Positions 47,492 through 56,661 of a DNA stretch of 64,000 bases are shown here, piece by piece (position 1 is the stretch's first letter; every line of letters starts with the position of its first letter). The notes beneath the pieces were generated by a model. It saw only the letters and a program-made list of their open reading frames with translations, did not search any database and was not told the DNA's origin. Origin of the DNA: Ruegeria aquimaris (GTDB taxonomy: Bacteria > Pseudomonadota > Alphaproteobacteria > Rhodobacterales > Rhodobacteraceae); assembly GCF_025751555.1 (NCBI RefSeq), contig NZ_JAOWLB010000012.1, positions 1 to 64,000 on the forward strand. Direction: 5' to 3'. A program made the translations under genes and the position numbers.

Positions 47492-48937
47492 ATGAGCAGT
47501 CCCTTTGATTACTTCGTCGTGTTCGCGGAAATGCGGACCGGCTCCAACTTTCTCGAAACCAATCTGAACGCGCTGGACGGCGTGGGCTGTTTTGGAGAGG
47601 CGTTCAATCCGCATTTCATCGGCTATCCGAACAAGACCGAGATCCTGGAAATCAGTCAGGCGATGCGGGATGCCGACCCCCAGTGCCTGTTGGATGCCAT
47701 CCGCGATGCGCGCGGCATTCTGGGCGGGTTCCGCTATTTTCATGACCACGATCCGCGCATTCTCGATACGGTTCTGAACGATCCGCGCTGTGCCAAGATC
47801 ATCCTGACCCGCAACCCGCTGGACAGCTATGTCTCGTGGAAGATCGCCAAGGAAACCGGGCAGTGGAAGCTGACCAACATCAAGAAACGGAAAGAGGCGC
47901 AGGCCCGGTTCGATGCCGAGGAGTTTGCCCGCCATGTCGAGGAGTTGCAGGATTTTCAGGTGTTCCTGTTGAACAGCCTGCAGCGCGGCGGCCAGACGCC
48001 ATTCTATATCGCCTATGAGGACTTGCAGGACCTTGGCGTTCTGAACGGTCTGGCGCAATGGCTGGGCGTTCCTGCGCGGCTGGACGGGCTGGACGACAGT
48101 TTGAAACGGCAGAACCCCAGCCCGGTCACCTCGAAAGTGGTCAATGCCGAGGAGATGATCCAGGCGCTGAGCGGTCTGGACCGGTTCAACCTGACCCGGA
48201 CCCCGAATTTCGAGCCGCGCCGGGGACCGGCAGTGCCAACATATGTCACCGGCGCGGTAACGCCGCTGATGTACCTGCCGATCCGGGGCGGGCCCGAGGA
48301 TGAGGTGCGGCGCTGGATGGCCGATCTGGACGGGGTGGTCGATGCGGCTCTAGGCACCGGGCTGAACCAGAAACAGGTGCGCCAGTGGCTCAAGGGCAAC
48401 GAGGGGCACCGCTGCTTCACCGTGGTCCGGCACCCGCTGGCCCGGGCGCATGCCGCCTTTTGCCATCGGATCCTGAACAAGGGGCCGGGCTGTTTCACCA
48501 AGATCCGCAACACGTTGCGGCGGCAGTTCAACCTGCCCATCCCCGAGGATACGCCCGGCCCCGACTATGGCCGCGCCGATCACCGCGCCGCGTTCGAGGC
48601 GTTTCTGGAGTTCCTGCGGATGAACCTGGCCGGGCAGACCGCGATCCGTATCGACGGGTCATGGTGCAGCCAGGCGCAGGCGATCGCCAGTTTCTCGGAT
48701 TTCGTCAATCCCGACCTGATCCTGCGCGAGGATGAAATGGCCGGGGCGTTGGCGGCGCTGGCGCAGCGGTTTGGTCATACCGAACCGCCCCAACCCGCCT
48801 TGGCACCAGCGGACACACCAGTTGCGCTGGCCGATATCTATGATGATGCGCTCGAGGCGCTGGCGGCGGATCTGTATCAGCGCGACTATGTTGTCTTCGG
48901 GTTTGGCAAATGGTCAGGCGCGACAACAACCATTTAA
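47492..48937 (+). CDS. sulfotransferase with two PAPS-site-like regions
   Basis: The 481-residue protein starts with EMRTGSNFLETNLNALDG near residue 13, a 5'-phosphosulfate-binding loop of the Stf0/NodH type (R-T-G-S). LTRNPLDSYVSWKIAK near residue 110 is the 3'-phosphate-binding segment. A second half begins after residue 250 and has CFTVVRHPLARAHAAFCHRI near residue 310, like the 3'-phosphate region of Sulfotransfer_2 proteins, but no clear 5' loop precedes it. It should transfer sulfate from PAPS to a glycan. CysQ in the same cluster would clear the PAP. Its stop overlaps the LysR stop. Confidence 0.82.
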   Translation: MSSPFDYFVVFAEMRTGSNFLETNLNALDGVGCFGEAFNPHFIGYPNKTEILEISQAMRDADPQCLLDAIRDARGILGGFRYFHDHDPRILDTVLNDPRCAKIILTRNPLDSYVSWKIAKETGQWKLTNIKKRKEAQARFDAEEFARHVEELQDFQVFLLNSLQRGGQTPFYIAYEDLQDLGVLNGLAQWLGVPARLDGLDDSLKRQNPSPVTSKVVNAEEMIQALSGLDRFNLTRTPNFEPRRGPAVPTYVTGAVTPLMYLPIRGGPEDEVRRWMADLDGVVDAALGTGLNQKQVRQWLKGNEGHRCFTVVRHPLARAHAAFCHRILNKGPGCFTKIRNTLRRQFNLPIPEDTPGPDYGRADHRAAFEAFLEFLRMNLAGQTAIRIDGSWCSQAQAIASFSDFVNPDLILREDEMAGALAALAQRFGHTEPPQPALAPADTPVALADIYDDALEALAADLYQRDYVVFGFGKWSGATTTI

Positions 48938-49842
48938 GCCCCTAGATTTGGCGCAAGATCGGCGCAGGTGCTGGTCGCCCAGTCGCGAAACGCCCGTAGG
49001 TGGGGTTTGTCCCACCGGTCGCGCCGACCGATCATCACATATCCCCCTTGCGGTGTAACGCAGGTCATTTCGGGGAAGGGCAGCACCAGCGTCCCGGCCC
49101 TCAGCTCTTCGTGACACAAAGCCAGATCAGCCATGACCACGCCCGATCCCATCACGGCAGCCCTGGCAGCCATATCCAGGTTCGGAAAGGTCGGGCCGCT
49201 GCTGGCGTCCACGCCCTGCACACCGAAATGGCTCAGCCAGTACGCCCAGTCCCGGCGTTGCGGGGTTTCGTGCAGCAGGACCATCCGTGCCAGCTCTGCC
49301 GGTGAGGTCAGCCGCTGTTGGCTGAGAAGCCTTGGCGAACAGGCCGGGGCCAGAACCATCGGAAACAGCGGCATGCTGGCAATCTCGGCGGACCGGCCCG
49401 GAACATGTTCGACCGAGACACCAAGATCGTATTCGGTACCGTCAAACCCCTTGGCACTGTAGAACTCGGTGGTCAGACGGACACGGATGTCGGGATGCGC
49501 GGCCTGGAACTGCTCAAGTCTCGGAAGCAGCCAGCGGATGGACAGCGCGGGCGGGCAGATGATCCGGACATCGCGGGTCATGGCAGAGATCTGTTCGGCC
49601 TCGCGCGCGATCCGGGCAAAGGCCTCGGTCAGCACCGGCAGCAGCTGCCGCCCGGCGGCGGTCAGGTCGACGCCACGGTGGTTGCGGTGAAACAGGGCAA
49701 CGCCCAGATGCTCCTCCAACAGCTTGATATGGCGGCTGACAGCGCCCCGGGTCACGCAGAGCTCCTCGGCCGCGGCAATATAGCCGTTGTGGCGCGCGGC
49801 GGCTTCGAAGGCGCGCAATGCGTTCAGCGGCGGCAATCGCAT
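48934..49842 (-). CDS. LysR-family transcriptional regulator (GcvA-like)
   Basis: The 302-residue protein has the winged helix start MRLPPLNALRAFEAAARHNGYIAAAEELCVTRGAVSRHIKLLEEHLGVALF (cited as start and end) and a LysR effector domain from about residue 90. The PLNALRAFEAAARH form is typical of GcvA/AmpR-like members. It diverges from a DUF1127-like gene with a dyad between, so that gene is a likely target. Its stop (tta) overlaps that of the convergent sulfotransferase gene by two bases. There is no sign that it controls the sulfotransferase cluster. Confidence 0.92.
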   Translation of the reverse strand: MRLPPLNALRAFEAAARHNGYIAAAEELCVTRGAVSRHIKLLEEHLGVALFHRNHRGVDLTAAGRQLLPVLTEAFARIAREAEQISAMTRDVRIICPPALSIRWLLPRLEQFQAAHPDIRVRLTTEFYSAKGFDGTEYDLGVSVEHVPGRSAEIASMPLFPMVLAPACSPRLLSQQRLTSPAELARMVLLHETPQRRDWAYWLSHFGVQGVDASSGPTFPNLDMAARAAVMGSGVVMADLALCHEELRAGTLVLPFPEMTCVTPQGGYVMIGRRDRWDKPHLRAFRDWATSTCADLAPNLGA

Positions 49843-49886
49843 CGCAAATCCCTTGGATCAGGTTTCCTGTCCCACGCTACGAGAAA

Positions 49887-49905
49887 GCTTGCGTTGAAGG
49901 CAAGC
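49887..49905. promoter_or_regulatory. candidate LysR operator
   Basis: GCTTGC-GTTGAAG-GCAAGC is a perfect 6-bp dyad containing the T-N11-A core typical of LysR sites, 45 bases upstream of the regulator start. A second dyad, AGGCT-TGAAAG-AGCCT, lies at 49924-49939. Confidence 0.55.
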
Positions 49906-49954
49906 ACATGTGTGCCCAATCTAAGGCTTGAAAGAGCCTATGACAGGAAATGAT

Positions 49955-50239
49955 ATGGTACTGTGTGATATTTCACCGACGCCCACCAAAACACAGCCGC
50001 ACGGGTGCGTCTGGCTCCTTGGCTGGATCAGCTTTCGTATACGAAAGACAAAACCGGACTGCGCCGCACTGGAGGCCGAGCTTGTCCGCCTGGCCGAAAG
50101 CGGGCCGCATCTGCTGGCCGATATCGGGTTTCAGGTGGACCCCCGTCGCAGCACCGGTGCCACGACGGTTTGGGTCTCGCCAACAACTGGTCTGGTCTTT
50201 GAACAACCGGGACCGGCAGCAGTCAGGCGCGCAGGGTAA
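49955..50239 (+). CDS. DUF1127-like small protein (94 aa)
   Basis: The 94-residue product has ALEAELVRLAESGPHLLADIGFQVD, resembling the DUF1127 helix pair (R-L....H.L.DIG). The C-terminal VSPTTGLVFEQPGPAAVR is not recognised. AGGA lies 7 bases before the ATG at 49955; upstream starts (49928 TTG, 49940 ATG) are possible. It is divergent from the LysR gene and its 3' end overlaps the convergent L,D-transpeptidase end by 17 bases. The match is weaker than that of the DUF1127 protein at 9423, so the call is tentative. Confidence 0.55.
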   Translation: MVLCDISPTPTKTQPHGCVWLLGWISFRIRKTKPDCAALEAELVRLAESGPHLLADIGFQVDPRRSTGATTVWVSPTTGLVFEQPGPAAVRRAG

Positions 50240-50741
50240 TGACCGTGCCGTCGCGCACCATGGCATAGATCTCTTCGATCTCGTCATTCTTGACGGCGAT
50301 ACAGCCCGCAGTCCAATCCTGGGTCTTTTTCGCCCGGTTGCGTTCACGCTGAAGGTTCGGTTCGCCATGAATGAAGATTTCGCCGCCCGGCCGCTTACCC
50401 AGCGACTGGGCATAGGCGACGTCGCGCGCGTTCGGATAGGAAATCCCCAGCGACAGGTGGTATTTGCTGTTGGGGTTGCGCCGGTCGATCAGATAGGTGC
50501 CTTCGGGCGTCTTGCCATCGCCTTCGAACTGCTTGTGACCAGCCGGGGCGAAGCCAAGGTCGACCTTGAACTCTTTCAGCACCTTTTGCTCGTTCAACAG
50601 GTACATCTTGCGCGCACCCTTGTTGACAACGATCGAGGTGACCGCAGGCCCGTAGTAGCGGCGAAACTTGCTGTCCCCGCTGCCACAGGCCGACAGGCCC
50701 AGAGTTGCGATTGCGGCCAGACCAAAATGCCGACGATCCAT
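50223..50741 (-). CDS. L,D-transpeptidase (YkuD) lipoprotein
   Basis: The 172-residue protein has a Tat-like or Sec signal with a lipobox (LGLSAC, cysteine at about residue 19). The YkuD domain has IHGEPN and the active-site block TQDWTAGCIAVKND, with the catalytic cysteine. It should make 3-3 peptidoglycan crosslinks or attach proteins to the wall. The start at 50741 gives the signal peptide. No neighbour suggests a specific partner. Confidence 0.9.
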   Translation of the reverse strand: MDRRHFGLAAIATLGLSACGSGDSKFRRYYGPAVTSIVVNKGARKMYLLNEQKVLKEFKVDLGFAPAGHKQFEGDGKTPEGTYLIDRRNPNSKYHLSLGISYPNARDVAYAQSLGKRPGGEIFIHGEPNLQRERNRAKKTQDWTAGCIAVKNDEIEEIYAMVRDGTVITLRA

Positions 50742-50803
50742 TGTTCTCACTGCCCTATGTTTGTTTGGGCCACCGCATAGCGGCGAATCCCGGAATTGCA
50801 AAA

Positions 50804-51589
50804 TCACTTTTTGGTTTCGCCGAGCATCTTAATACGAGTTTCGATCTGATCCAAACGTGTCAGCACCTCGTCGCGATAGGCATCGGTGCGTACGCCGTCT
50901 TCGGCATGATGGGCGTCCTGCATCGAGTTGACGATGAGGCCCACCAGCAGGTTCACCACCGCAAAGGTGGTGATCATGATGAAGGGAACGAAGAACAGCC
51001 AGGCATAGGGGTAGACCTCCATCACCGGGCGGACGATTCCCATCGACCAGCTTTCCAGCGTCATGATCTGGAACAACGTATAGGCCGACAGGCCCAGATC
51101 GCCAAACCAGTCGGGAAAGCTGCTGGCAAAGAGCTTGGTGGCGATCACCGCACCGATATAGAAGATGATGGTCATCAGCAGGAAGACGCTGGCCATGCCG
51201 GGCAACGCGGTGATGAAACCTTCGACCACGCGGCGCAGGCGCGGCGCGACCGAGATCACCCGAAGCACCCGCAGGATACGCAGCGCCCGCAGGACCGAGA
51301 GACCACCGGCGCTGGGGATCAGGGCAATGGCGACCACGGTGAAGTCAAACAGGTTCCAGCCGTTGGTAAAGAAACGCCGCCCTTGTGCCGCCAGCTTCAG
51401 CCCGATTTCAGCGATGAAGATAGCAAGACAGGCATTGTCGATGGCCAGGATCAGGTCGCCCCAGCGCTGCATCAGATAGGGCGAGGTTTCCATCCCCAGC
51501 ACCACGGCATTGACCATGATGACAAGGGTGATGACCTGCCCGAACCGGGGACGATCAATAAATGCCTGCAACCGCTGGCGAACCTGCAT
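50804..51589 (-). CDS. voltage-gated sodium channel (NaVBac type)
   Basis: The 261-residue protein has one six-helix domain. S4 (residues about 97-115, LSVLRALRILRVLRVISVAP) has arginines at every third position (101, 104, 107, 110). The pore has the selectivity filter TLESWS at residues 177-182, and a C-terminal coiled coil (about 235-258) supports a tetramer. This matches bacterial sodium channels such as NaChBac and the Silicibacter channel NaVSp. It probably serves sodium-linked motility or pH control in seawater. It is 60 bases upstream of the transpeptidase and 18 from rlmD. Confidence 0.95.
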   Translation of the reverse strand: MQVRQRLQAFIDRPRFGQVITLVIMVNAVVLGMETSPYLMQRWGDLILAIDNACLAIFIAEIGLKLAAQGRRFFTNGWNLFDFTVVAIALIPSAGGLSVLRALRILRVLRVISVAPRLRRVVEGFITALPGMASVFLLMTIIFYIGAVIATKLFASSFPDWFGDLGLSAYTLFQIMTLESWSMGIVRPVMEVYPYAWLFFVPFIMITTFAVVNLLVGLIVNSMQDAHHAEDGVRTDAYRDEVLTRLDQIETRIKMLGETKK

Positions 51590-51607
51590 GCCAAATGCTC
51601 CTTTTCC

Positions 51608-52840
51608 TCAGCCGCCGATATGGGCAAGCGAGAAGGAGGCTGCAAGCTCTACATGCGCTGACCAGCGGAACTGATCGACGACCTGCACCCAATTCAGGCG
51701 ATAGCCTGCCTGGATCAGCGTATTGGCATCGCGGGCAAAGGTGACGGGATTGCAACTGACATAGACGATGACCGGCAGCTTAGCGCGGGCCAGTTCGGCC
51801 ACCTGCGCCTCGGCCCCGGCGCGAGGCGGGTCCAGCACCACGGCGTCAAACCGGCTCAACTCATCGGGTAGCAGGGGGCGGCGGAACAGGTCGCGGGCCT
51901 CGGTTGTAAGTCGTTTGAGTCCTTGCGCCCGGCGCCAGCCTTGATCGAGTGCGGCGGTCATCGTGGCCTCGCCTTCGACGGCATGAACCTCGGCGGTTTC
52001 GGCCAGCGGCAGAGAGAAGGTGCCGCAGCCGGCAAACAGGTCGGCCACGCGCTTTGCATTGCCGACCGCTTCGCGCACGGCCGAAAGCAGCGCCGCCTCG
52101 CCGTCTTTGGTCGCCTGAAGAAAGGCACCGGGCGGCGGCACGACGCTGGCCTTGCCAAAGCGCTGAGCCGGGGCGTGACGGCTGGCAATCACCTCACCCT
52201 CCCAGGCCAGGCGAGCCAGCCCGTGCTGTTCGGCGATCAGGGCCAAGGATGCTTCGAACGGGCCATCAAGCGGCTTGCCGCCGCTGACCGACACATCAAG
52301 CCCGGCCTCGGACAGGGTTAGCGTGACCGCCAGTACTCCCTTGCGGCTGCCCCCCAAAAGCGCCAGCGCCTCACCCACCGGAATGGCGGCGAGAAGCGCG
52401 GGGTCGAGGAGCCGACAATCGGGGATTTCGGTGATCACATCCGAGGCACGGCCATGGAACCCGGCCAGCGTGCCCTTCTTGGTGCGGCGCACGGCGATGG
52501 TGGCGCGGCGGCGTGACTGCGGCGGCGAGGTGTGGATCGGGCGCAGCGGGGCCTCGACCCCCTGCGCGCTGAGCGCGGCGCGCACCACTTCTTGCTTCCA
52601 GTCGGCAACAAAGGCGTCCGAGGCATGTTGCAACTGGCAACCACCACAGGCGCGATAATGGCGGCAGGCCGGGGAAACCCGGTGCGGCGAGGGGGTAACA
52701 ACCCGCATCTCGGCCAGCGTGTCGCCCTCGGGCGTGCCGCTGACCACCTCGCCCGGCAGGGCGCGCGGCACGTAGAGCGGCCCGGTGGCGATCCCGTCGC
52801 CTTGGTGGCCCAACCGAGTGATGGTGAATTCCTGTGTCAT
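51608..52840 (-). CDS. rlmD: 23S rRNA m5U methyltransferase (RlmD/TrmA family)
   Basis: The 410-residue protein has an N-terminal TRAM-like domain, a probable Fe-S cluster site (CRHYRACGGCQLQ plus a later cysteine in IPDCRLL), the SAM motif VADLFAGCGTFSLPL and the catalytic YVSCNPVTFARD loop with the nucleophilic cysteine. It should methylate a uridine in 23S rRNA. The exact position (1939 or 747) cannot be told from this. The start at 52840 fits the family. Confidence 0.9.
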   Translation of the reverse strand: MTQEFTITRLGHQGDGIATGPLYVPRALPGEVVSGTPEGDTLAEMRVVTPSPHRVSPACRHYRACGGCQLQHASDAFVADWKQEVVRAALSAQGVEAPLRPIHTSPPQSRRRATIAVRRTKKGTLAGFHGRASDVITEIPDCRLLDPALLAAIPVGEALALLGGSRKGVLAVTLTLSEAGLDVSVSGGKPLDGPFEASLALIAEQHGLARLAWEGEVIASRHAPAQRFGKASVVPPPGAFLQATKDGEAALLSAVREAVGNAKRVADLFAGCGTFSLPLAETAEVHAVEGEATMTAALDQGWRRAQGLKRLTTEARDLFRRPLLPDELSRFDAVVLDPPRAGAEAQVAELARAKLPVIVYVSCNPVTFARDANTLIQAGYRLNWVQVVDQFRWSAHVELAASFSLAHIGG

Positions 52841-52879
52841 GGCTGCCTGATACATGGGCGCGGGGCGACGGGAAAGCCC

Positions 52880-54712
52880 CTACTCTGCCGCCTCGGTCTG
52901 GATGAATCCGCCCGACTGGCGGTGCCAGAAGCGGGCATAAAGCCCGTTCCTTGCCAACAGCATGTCGTGACTGCCGCTTTCGACGATGCGGCCCTGATCC
53001 AGCACCACGATCCGGTCCATTTCCGACAGGGTCGACAGGCGATGCGCGATGGCCAGCACCGTCTTGCCCGCCATCACCCGATGCAGCGCGGTCTGAATCG
53101 AGGCCTCGACCTCGCTGTCCAGCGCGCTGGTGGCCTCGTCCAGAACCAGGATCGGCGCGTCCTTGAGAATGGCGCGGGCCAGCGCGATGCGCTGCCGCTG
53201 ACCGCCGCTCAGCTTGACCCCCCGTTCGCCCAGATGCGCGTCATAGCCGGTGCGCCCGCGCGCGTCCGCGAGTGACTGGATGAACTCATGCGCCTCGGCC
53301 TTTTTGGCGGCGGCGATCATCTGTTCCTCGGTCGCATCTGGACAGCCGTATTTGATGTTGTCGCGGGCCGAGCGGTTGAACATCGCGGTTTCCTGCGTGA
53401 CCGTACCGATCTGGCGGCGCAGGCTGTCTTGTGTCACACCTGCAATATCCTGCCCGTCGATCCGGATCGTGCCGGTTTCGGCGTCATAGAGCCTGAGAAG
53501 CAGAGACACGAGTGTCGATTTCCCCGCCCCCGAAGCGCCGACGATGCCCAACTTCTCTCCCGGTGCGATGGTGAGGTTCAGCGCCTCGACCCCGCCGGTT
53601 TCGCGGCCGTAAGCGAACCCCACATCGTCGAACACGATCTGACCACGGGTCACGGCCAGTTCGGTGGCACCGCGCGCATCCTCGATCCGCACCACCTTGG
53701 CCAGGGTGTGCATGCCGTTCTCGACCTCGCCCACATTGGCATAGAGCCCCATCAGCGTGAAGCTGACCCAGCCAGTCATCTGCGCGATGCGGACCGAGAC
53801 AGAGCCCGCCGCCACGATATCGCCCGCGCTGGCCTGCCCGCCCTGCCACAGGAACAGCGTCGCCCCGATCAGCAATACCGGCAGGACACCCGCCAGAAAC
53901 ATCAAGATGAACCGGAAACTGGCCGAAAGCCGCCCGAAATCCAGCGAGCGTTCGCGCAACTCGACCATGGTCTTGCGCGCGGCGCTGTCTTCTTGCGTGG
54001 CATGGGCGAACAGCTTGACCGTCTTGATATTGGTGATGGTGTCCACCACCTGCCCCGACACCATCGCCCGCGCCCCCGCCCGTGCCGCCGACCGCTTGCG
54101 GATACGCGGCAGATACCAGCGGACCAGGGTGAAATAGACCCCCAGCCACAGGACAAAGGGCAACATCACCAGAGGATGGATCGCGCCCAAAAGCACAAGG
54201 CTGCCCGCCAGCGAGGCAAGGGCAAAGACGATGGCGCTGATGGTTTCCGACACGACCGACGCCAGCGCATTGGCCGTCTGCATCTGTTTCTGAGCGATGC
54301 GACCGGCAAAATCGTCATCGAAATAGCTGACCGACTGGCCCAGCGTCCAGCGGTTCAACCGCGCCAGTACCAGCGGCGTGATATTCGGCATGACGATATA
54401 GTTGTTGGACAGGGCCGAGAGGCCAAAGGCCGCCGGGCGGATCAGCATGAAGAACAGCGCCGCCCACAGGACCGGGCCAAGATTTTCGGCGCTGAAGAAC
54501 CCTTCGGGTCCGCTGTCGACGGCGGTGTCTATGACATGACCCAGGATCCAGGCCGTACCCGCCTCGAACATACCCGCAAGGGCCGAAAAGGCCGCAGCTG
54601 CAAACAGCGCGGGCCAGGCCCCTGTCAGGCACCAGCGGATGAACGCCCCCAGCCGTTGCGGCGGGGGCGTGTCCGTCTCACGGAACGGGTCGATGAGGTC
54701 GGCCAGCCTCAT
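52880..54712 (-). CDS. ABC exporter half-transporter 2 (membrane plus ATPase)
   Basis: The 610-residue protein has an N-terminal membrane domain of about six helices (residues 30-310) and a C-terminal ATPase with [23 protein letters not shown] and [20 protein letters not shown], then IAHRLST. It is of the MsbA/multidrug exporter type. The gene overlaps its paralogue by 4 bases and shares conserved sequence such as [11 protein letters not shown] and QSGGF at the end. They should work as a heterodimer. The substrate is unknown. It is not related to CydDC by sequence that I can see. Confidence 0.92.
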   Translation of the reverse strand: MRLADLIDPFRETDTPPPQRLGAFIRWCLTGAWPALFAAAAFSALAGMFEAGTAWILGHVIDTAVDSGPEGFFSAENLGPVLWAALFFMLIRPAAFGLSALSNNYIVMPNITPLVLARLNRWTLGQSVSYFDDDFAGRIAQKQMQTANALASVVSETISAIVFALASLAGSLVLLGAIHPLVMLPFVLWLGVYFTLVRWYLPRIRKRSAARAGARAMVSGQVVDTITNIKTVKLFAHATQEDSAARKTMVELRERSLDFGRLSASFRFILMFLAGVLPVLLIGATLFLWQGGQASAGDIVAAGSVSVRIAQMTGWVSFTLMGLYANVGEVENGMHTLAKVVRIEDARGATELAVTRGQIVFDDVGFAYGRETGGVEALNLTIAPGEKLGIVGASGAGKSTLVSLLLRLYDAETGTIRIDGQDIAGVTQDSLRRQIGTVTQETAMFNRSARDNIKYGCPDATEEQMIAAAKKAEAHEFIQSLADARGRTGYDAHLGERGVKLSGGQRQRIALARAILKDAPILVLDEATSALDSEVEASIQTALHRVMAGKTVLAIAHRLSTLSEMDRIVVLDQGRIVESGSHDMLLARNGLYARFWHRQSGGFIQTEAAE

Positions 54713-56547
54713 TCGGCGGCCTCGGTGTTGAGGAAACCGCCCGACTGACGCGCCCAGAACTGCGCATAGACCCCGTCGCGCGCCAAGAGGTCGGCATGAG
54801 TGCCTTCCTCGACGATATGGCCCTGATCCAGCACCAGGACACGATCCATCTGGGCGATGGTGCTGAGCCGGTGCGCGATGGCGATCACGGTCTTTCCCTC
54901 CATCATCCCGTAAAGCGTGTCCTGAATGGCGGCCTCGACCTCGGAATCTAGGGCGCTGGTGGCCTCGTCCAACAGCAAAATGGGCGCGTCCTTGAGGATC
55001 ACCCGCGCCAGCGTCACCCGCTGCCGCTGGCCACCGCTCAGCTTGACGCCCCGTTCCCCCACATGCGCGTCATATCCGCGCCTGCCCTGCGGGTCTTCGA
55101 GATCGAGGATGAACTCATGCGCCTCGGCCTGTTTTGCGGCGGCAAGCATCTCTTCCTCGGTGGCGTCGGGACGACCATAGAGGATGTTGTCGCGCACCGA
55201 ACGGTGCAACAGCGAACTATCCTGCTGCACCATGCCGATATGGCTACGCAAACTGTCCTGTGTCACCCGGGCGATATCCTGACCGTCGATCAGGATCCTG
55301 CCGCTGTCGGGGTCATAGAACCGCAAGAGCAGCTTGACCAAGGTCGATTTGCCTGCGCCCGACCGGCCGATCAGGCCGATCTTTTCGCCCGGCGCGATGG
55401 TCAGGTCGATGCGGTCGAGCCCGCCCGCGCCGCGTCCATAGTGGTGCGAAAGCTGCTGTAATTCGATCCGGCCCTCGGTCAGCCGCAGCGGCGTCGCGTC
55501 GGGCGCATCCACCAGGTCGATGGGCTGCGCGATGGTCTGCATCCCTTCGGCGACCACCCCCAGTTCGCGAAAGAAGCTGGTCAGCGCCCACATGATCCAG
55601 CCTGTCATCGCGTTGAGCCGCAGGGTCAGCGCCGAAGCGGCGGCGACCACGCCAACGCTGGCCTGTCCCTGCATCCAGAGCGCGATGGCCCAGCCGACGA
55701 CGCCGACGATCAAGAGCCCGTTCAGCGTGACAAGCACGACATCCATGATGGTAAAGATCCGCATCTCCACCTGAAAGGTGCGGCGGGTTTCCTTGATCGC
55801 TTCGCGGGCATATTCAAGCTCATGATCGCTGTGGGCGAACATCTTGACCGAATGGATGTTGGTATAGCTGTCCACCACCCGACCGGTCACGGTCGAGCGC
55901 GCGTCAGAAGCGGCCTGCGAGGCAGGTCCCACGCGCCGGATGGTCCAGCGCACCAACAGCGCATAAAGCGCGAACCAGATCAGCAGCGGGAGCAGCAGAC
56001 GCATGTCTGCGGCCATCAGCAAGACGGCGGCGCCCAACAGATAGGCCAACGAAAACGAGATCGCGTCGAACACCTGAAAGATCACCTCGCCCGCAGCGGG
56101 CGGGGTTTGCATGATCCGGTTGGCAATACGCCCGGCAAAATCGTTCTCGAACCAGCCGACCGACTGGCGCAGCACGTGTTTATGTGCGCGCCAACGGATC
56201 AGGGTTCCGAAATTGGGCAGGATCGCGTTGTTCAACAACAGCACGTCGAACACATGCAGCGCGGGCCGGATCAGCAGCACGAACAGGGCAAGCACGATGA
56301 ACTCGGTCCCGTAGCGCGCCCAGATCTCGGCCGGCTCGCCGTTCAGTACGTCGACGACACGGCCCATGTAATAGATCAACCCGATCTCGACTCCGGCAAC
56401 GATGATCGAGAGAAGCGCGGTCCAGACGAACACGCGCAGGAACGGCCGGGAGTAATCCAGCAGGAACGGCCAGAGGCGCGTGGGCGGGGTGTCGGTCTCG
56501 TCATAGGCAATGAACGGATCGACGAGATTTTCGAAATAGCGAAACAT
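54709..56547 (-). CDS. ABC exporter half-transporter 1 (membrane plus ATPase)
   Basis: The 612-residue half-transporter has about six membrane helices (residues 35-330) and an ATPase with [23 protein letters not shown] and [20 protein letters not shown]. It starts MFRYFENLVDPFIAYDETDTPPTRLWPF, similar in pattern to the start of its partner. The start at 56547 has GGAG 8 bases ahead, while the longer frame lacks one. It pairs with the downstream half-transporter. An 8-codon ORF precedes it by about 90 bases. Confidence 0.92.
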   Translation of the reverse strand: MFRYFENLVDPFIAYDETDTPPTRLWPFLLDYSRPFLRVFVWTALLSIIVAGVEIGLIYYMGRVVDVLNGEPAEIWARYGTEFIVLALFVLLIRPALHVFDVLLLNNAILPNFGTLIRWRAHKHVLRQSVGWFENDFAGRIANRIMQTPPAAGEVIFQVFDAISFSLAYLLGAAVLLMAADMRLLLPLLIWFALYALLVRWTIRRVGPASQAASDARSTVTGRVVDSYTNIHSVKMFAHSDHELEYAREAIKETRRTFQVEMRIFTIMDVVLVTLNGLLIVGVVGWAIALWMQGQASVGVVAAASALTLRLNAMTGWIMWALTSFFRELGVVAEGMQTIAQPIDLVDAPDATPLRLTEGRIELQQLSHHYGRGAGGLDRIDLTIAPGEKIGLIGRSGAGKSTLVKLLLRFYDPDSGRILIDGQDIARVTQDSLRSHIGMVQQDSSLLHRSVRDNILYGRPDATEEEMLAAAKQAEAHEFILDLEDPQGRRGYDAHVGERGVKLSGGQRQRVTLARVILKDAPILLLDEATSALDSEVEAAIQDTLYGMMEGKTVIAIAHRLSTIAQMDRVLVLDQGHIVEEGTHADLLARDGVYAQFWARQSGGFLNTEAAE

Positions 56548-56634
56548 GACGGATGCTCCAACTGAGCGTAATCTTAGGAAATGCGAAACAGGCGGCGCAC
56601 GGAACACCACCCCATACGGGTCGGTTATTCCGGC

Positions 56635-56661
56635 TTAGCCGAACCAGAGCCCGTAATACAT
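56635..56661 (-). CDS. possible 8-residue leader peptide MYYGLWFG
   Basis: The minus strand has a perfect AGGAGG site 7 bases before ATG, then the codons for MYYGLWFG and a TAA stop. Five of eight residues are aromatic or hydrophobic large side chains (Y, Y, L, W, F). It lies 87 bases upstream of the first exporter gene. It could be a regulatory leader peptide for that operon, sensing aromatic amino acid charge or translation, but no terminator/antiterminator pair is obvious. Chance occurrence is possible though the ribosome site is unusually strong. Confidence 0.4.
   Translation of the reverse strand: MYYGLWFG

Noticed and set aside
46016-48058. 680-codon minus-strand frame opposite the Branch and sulfotransferase genes
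   Set aside because: The plus-strand genes have domain motifs and coupled starts; the minus frame has none.
52880-56547. Paired exporters as CydDC
   Set aside because: The two half-transporters look like MsbA/multidrug-type proteins and no cytochrome bd genes are nearby; the short aromatic peptide upstream is too short to be CydX.
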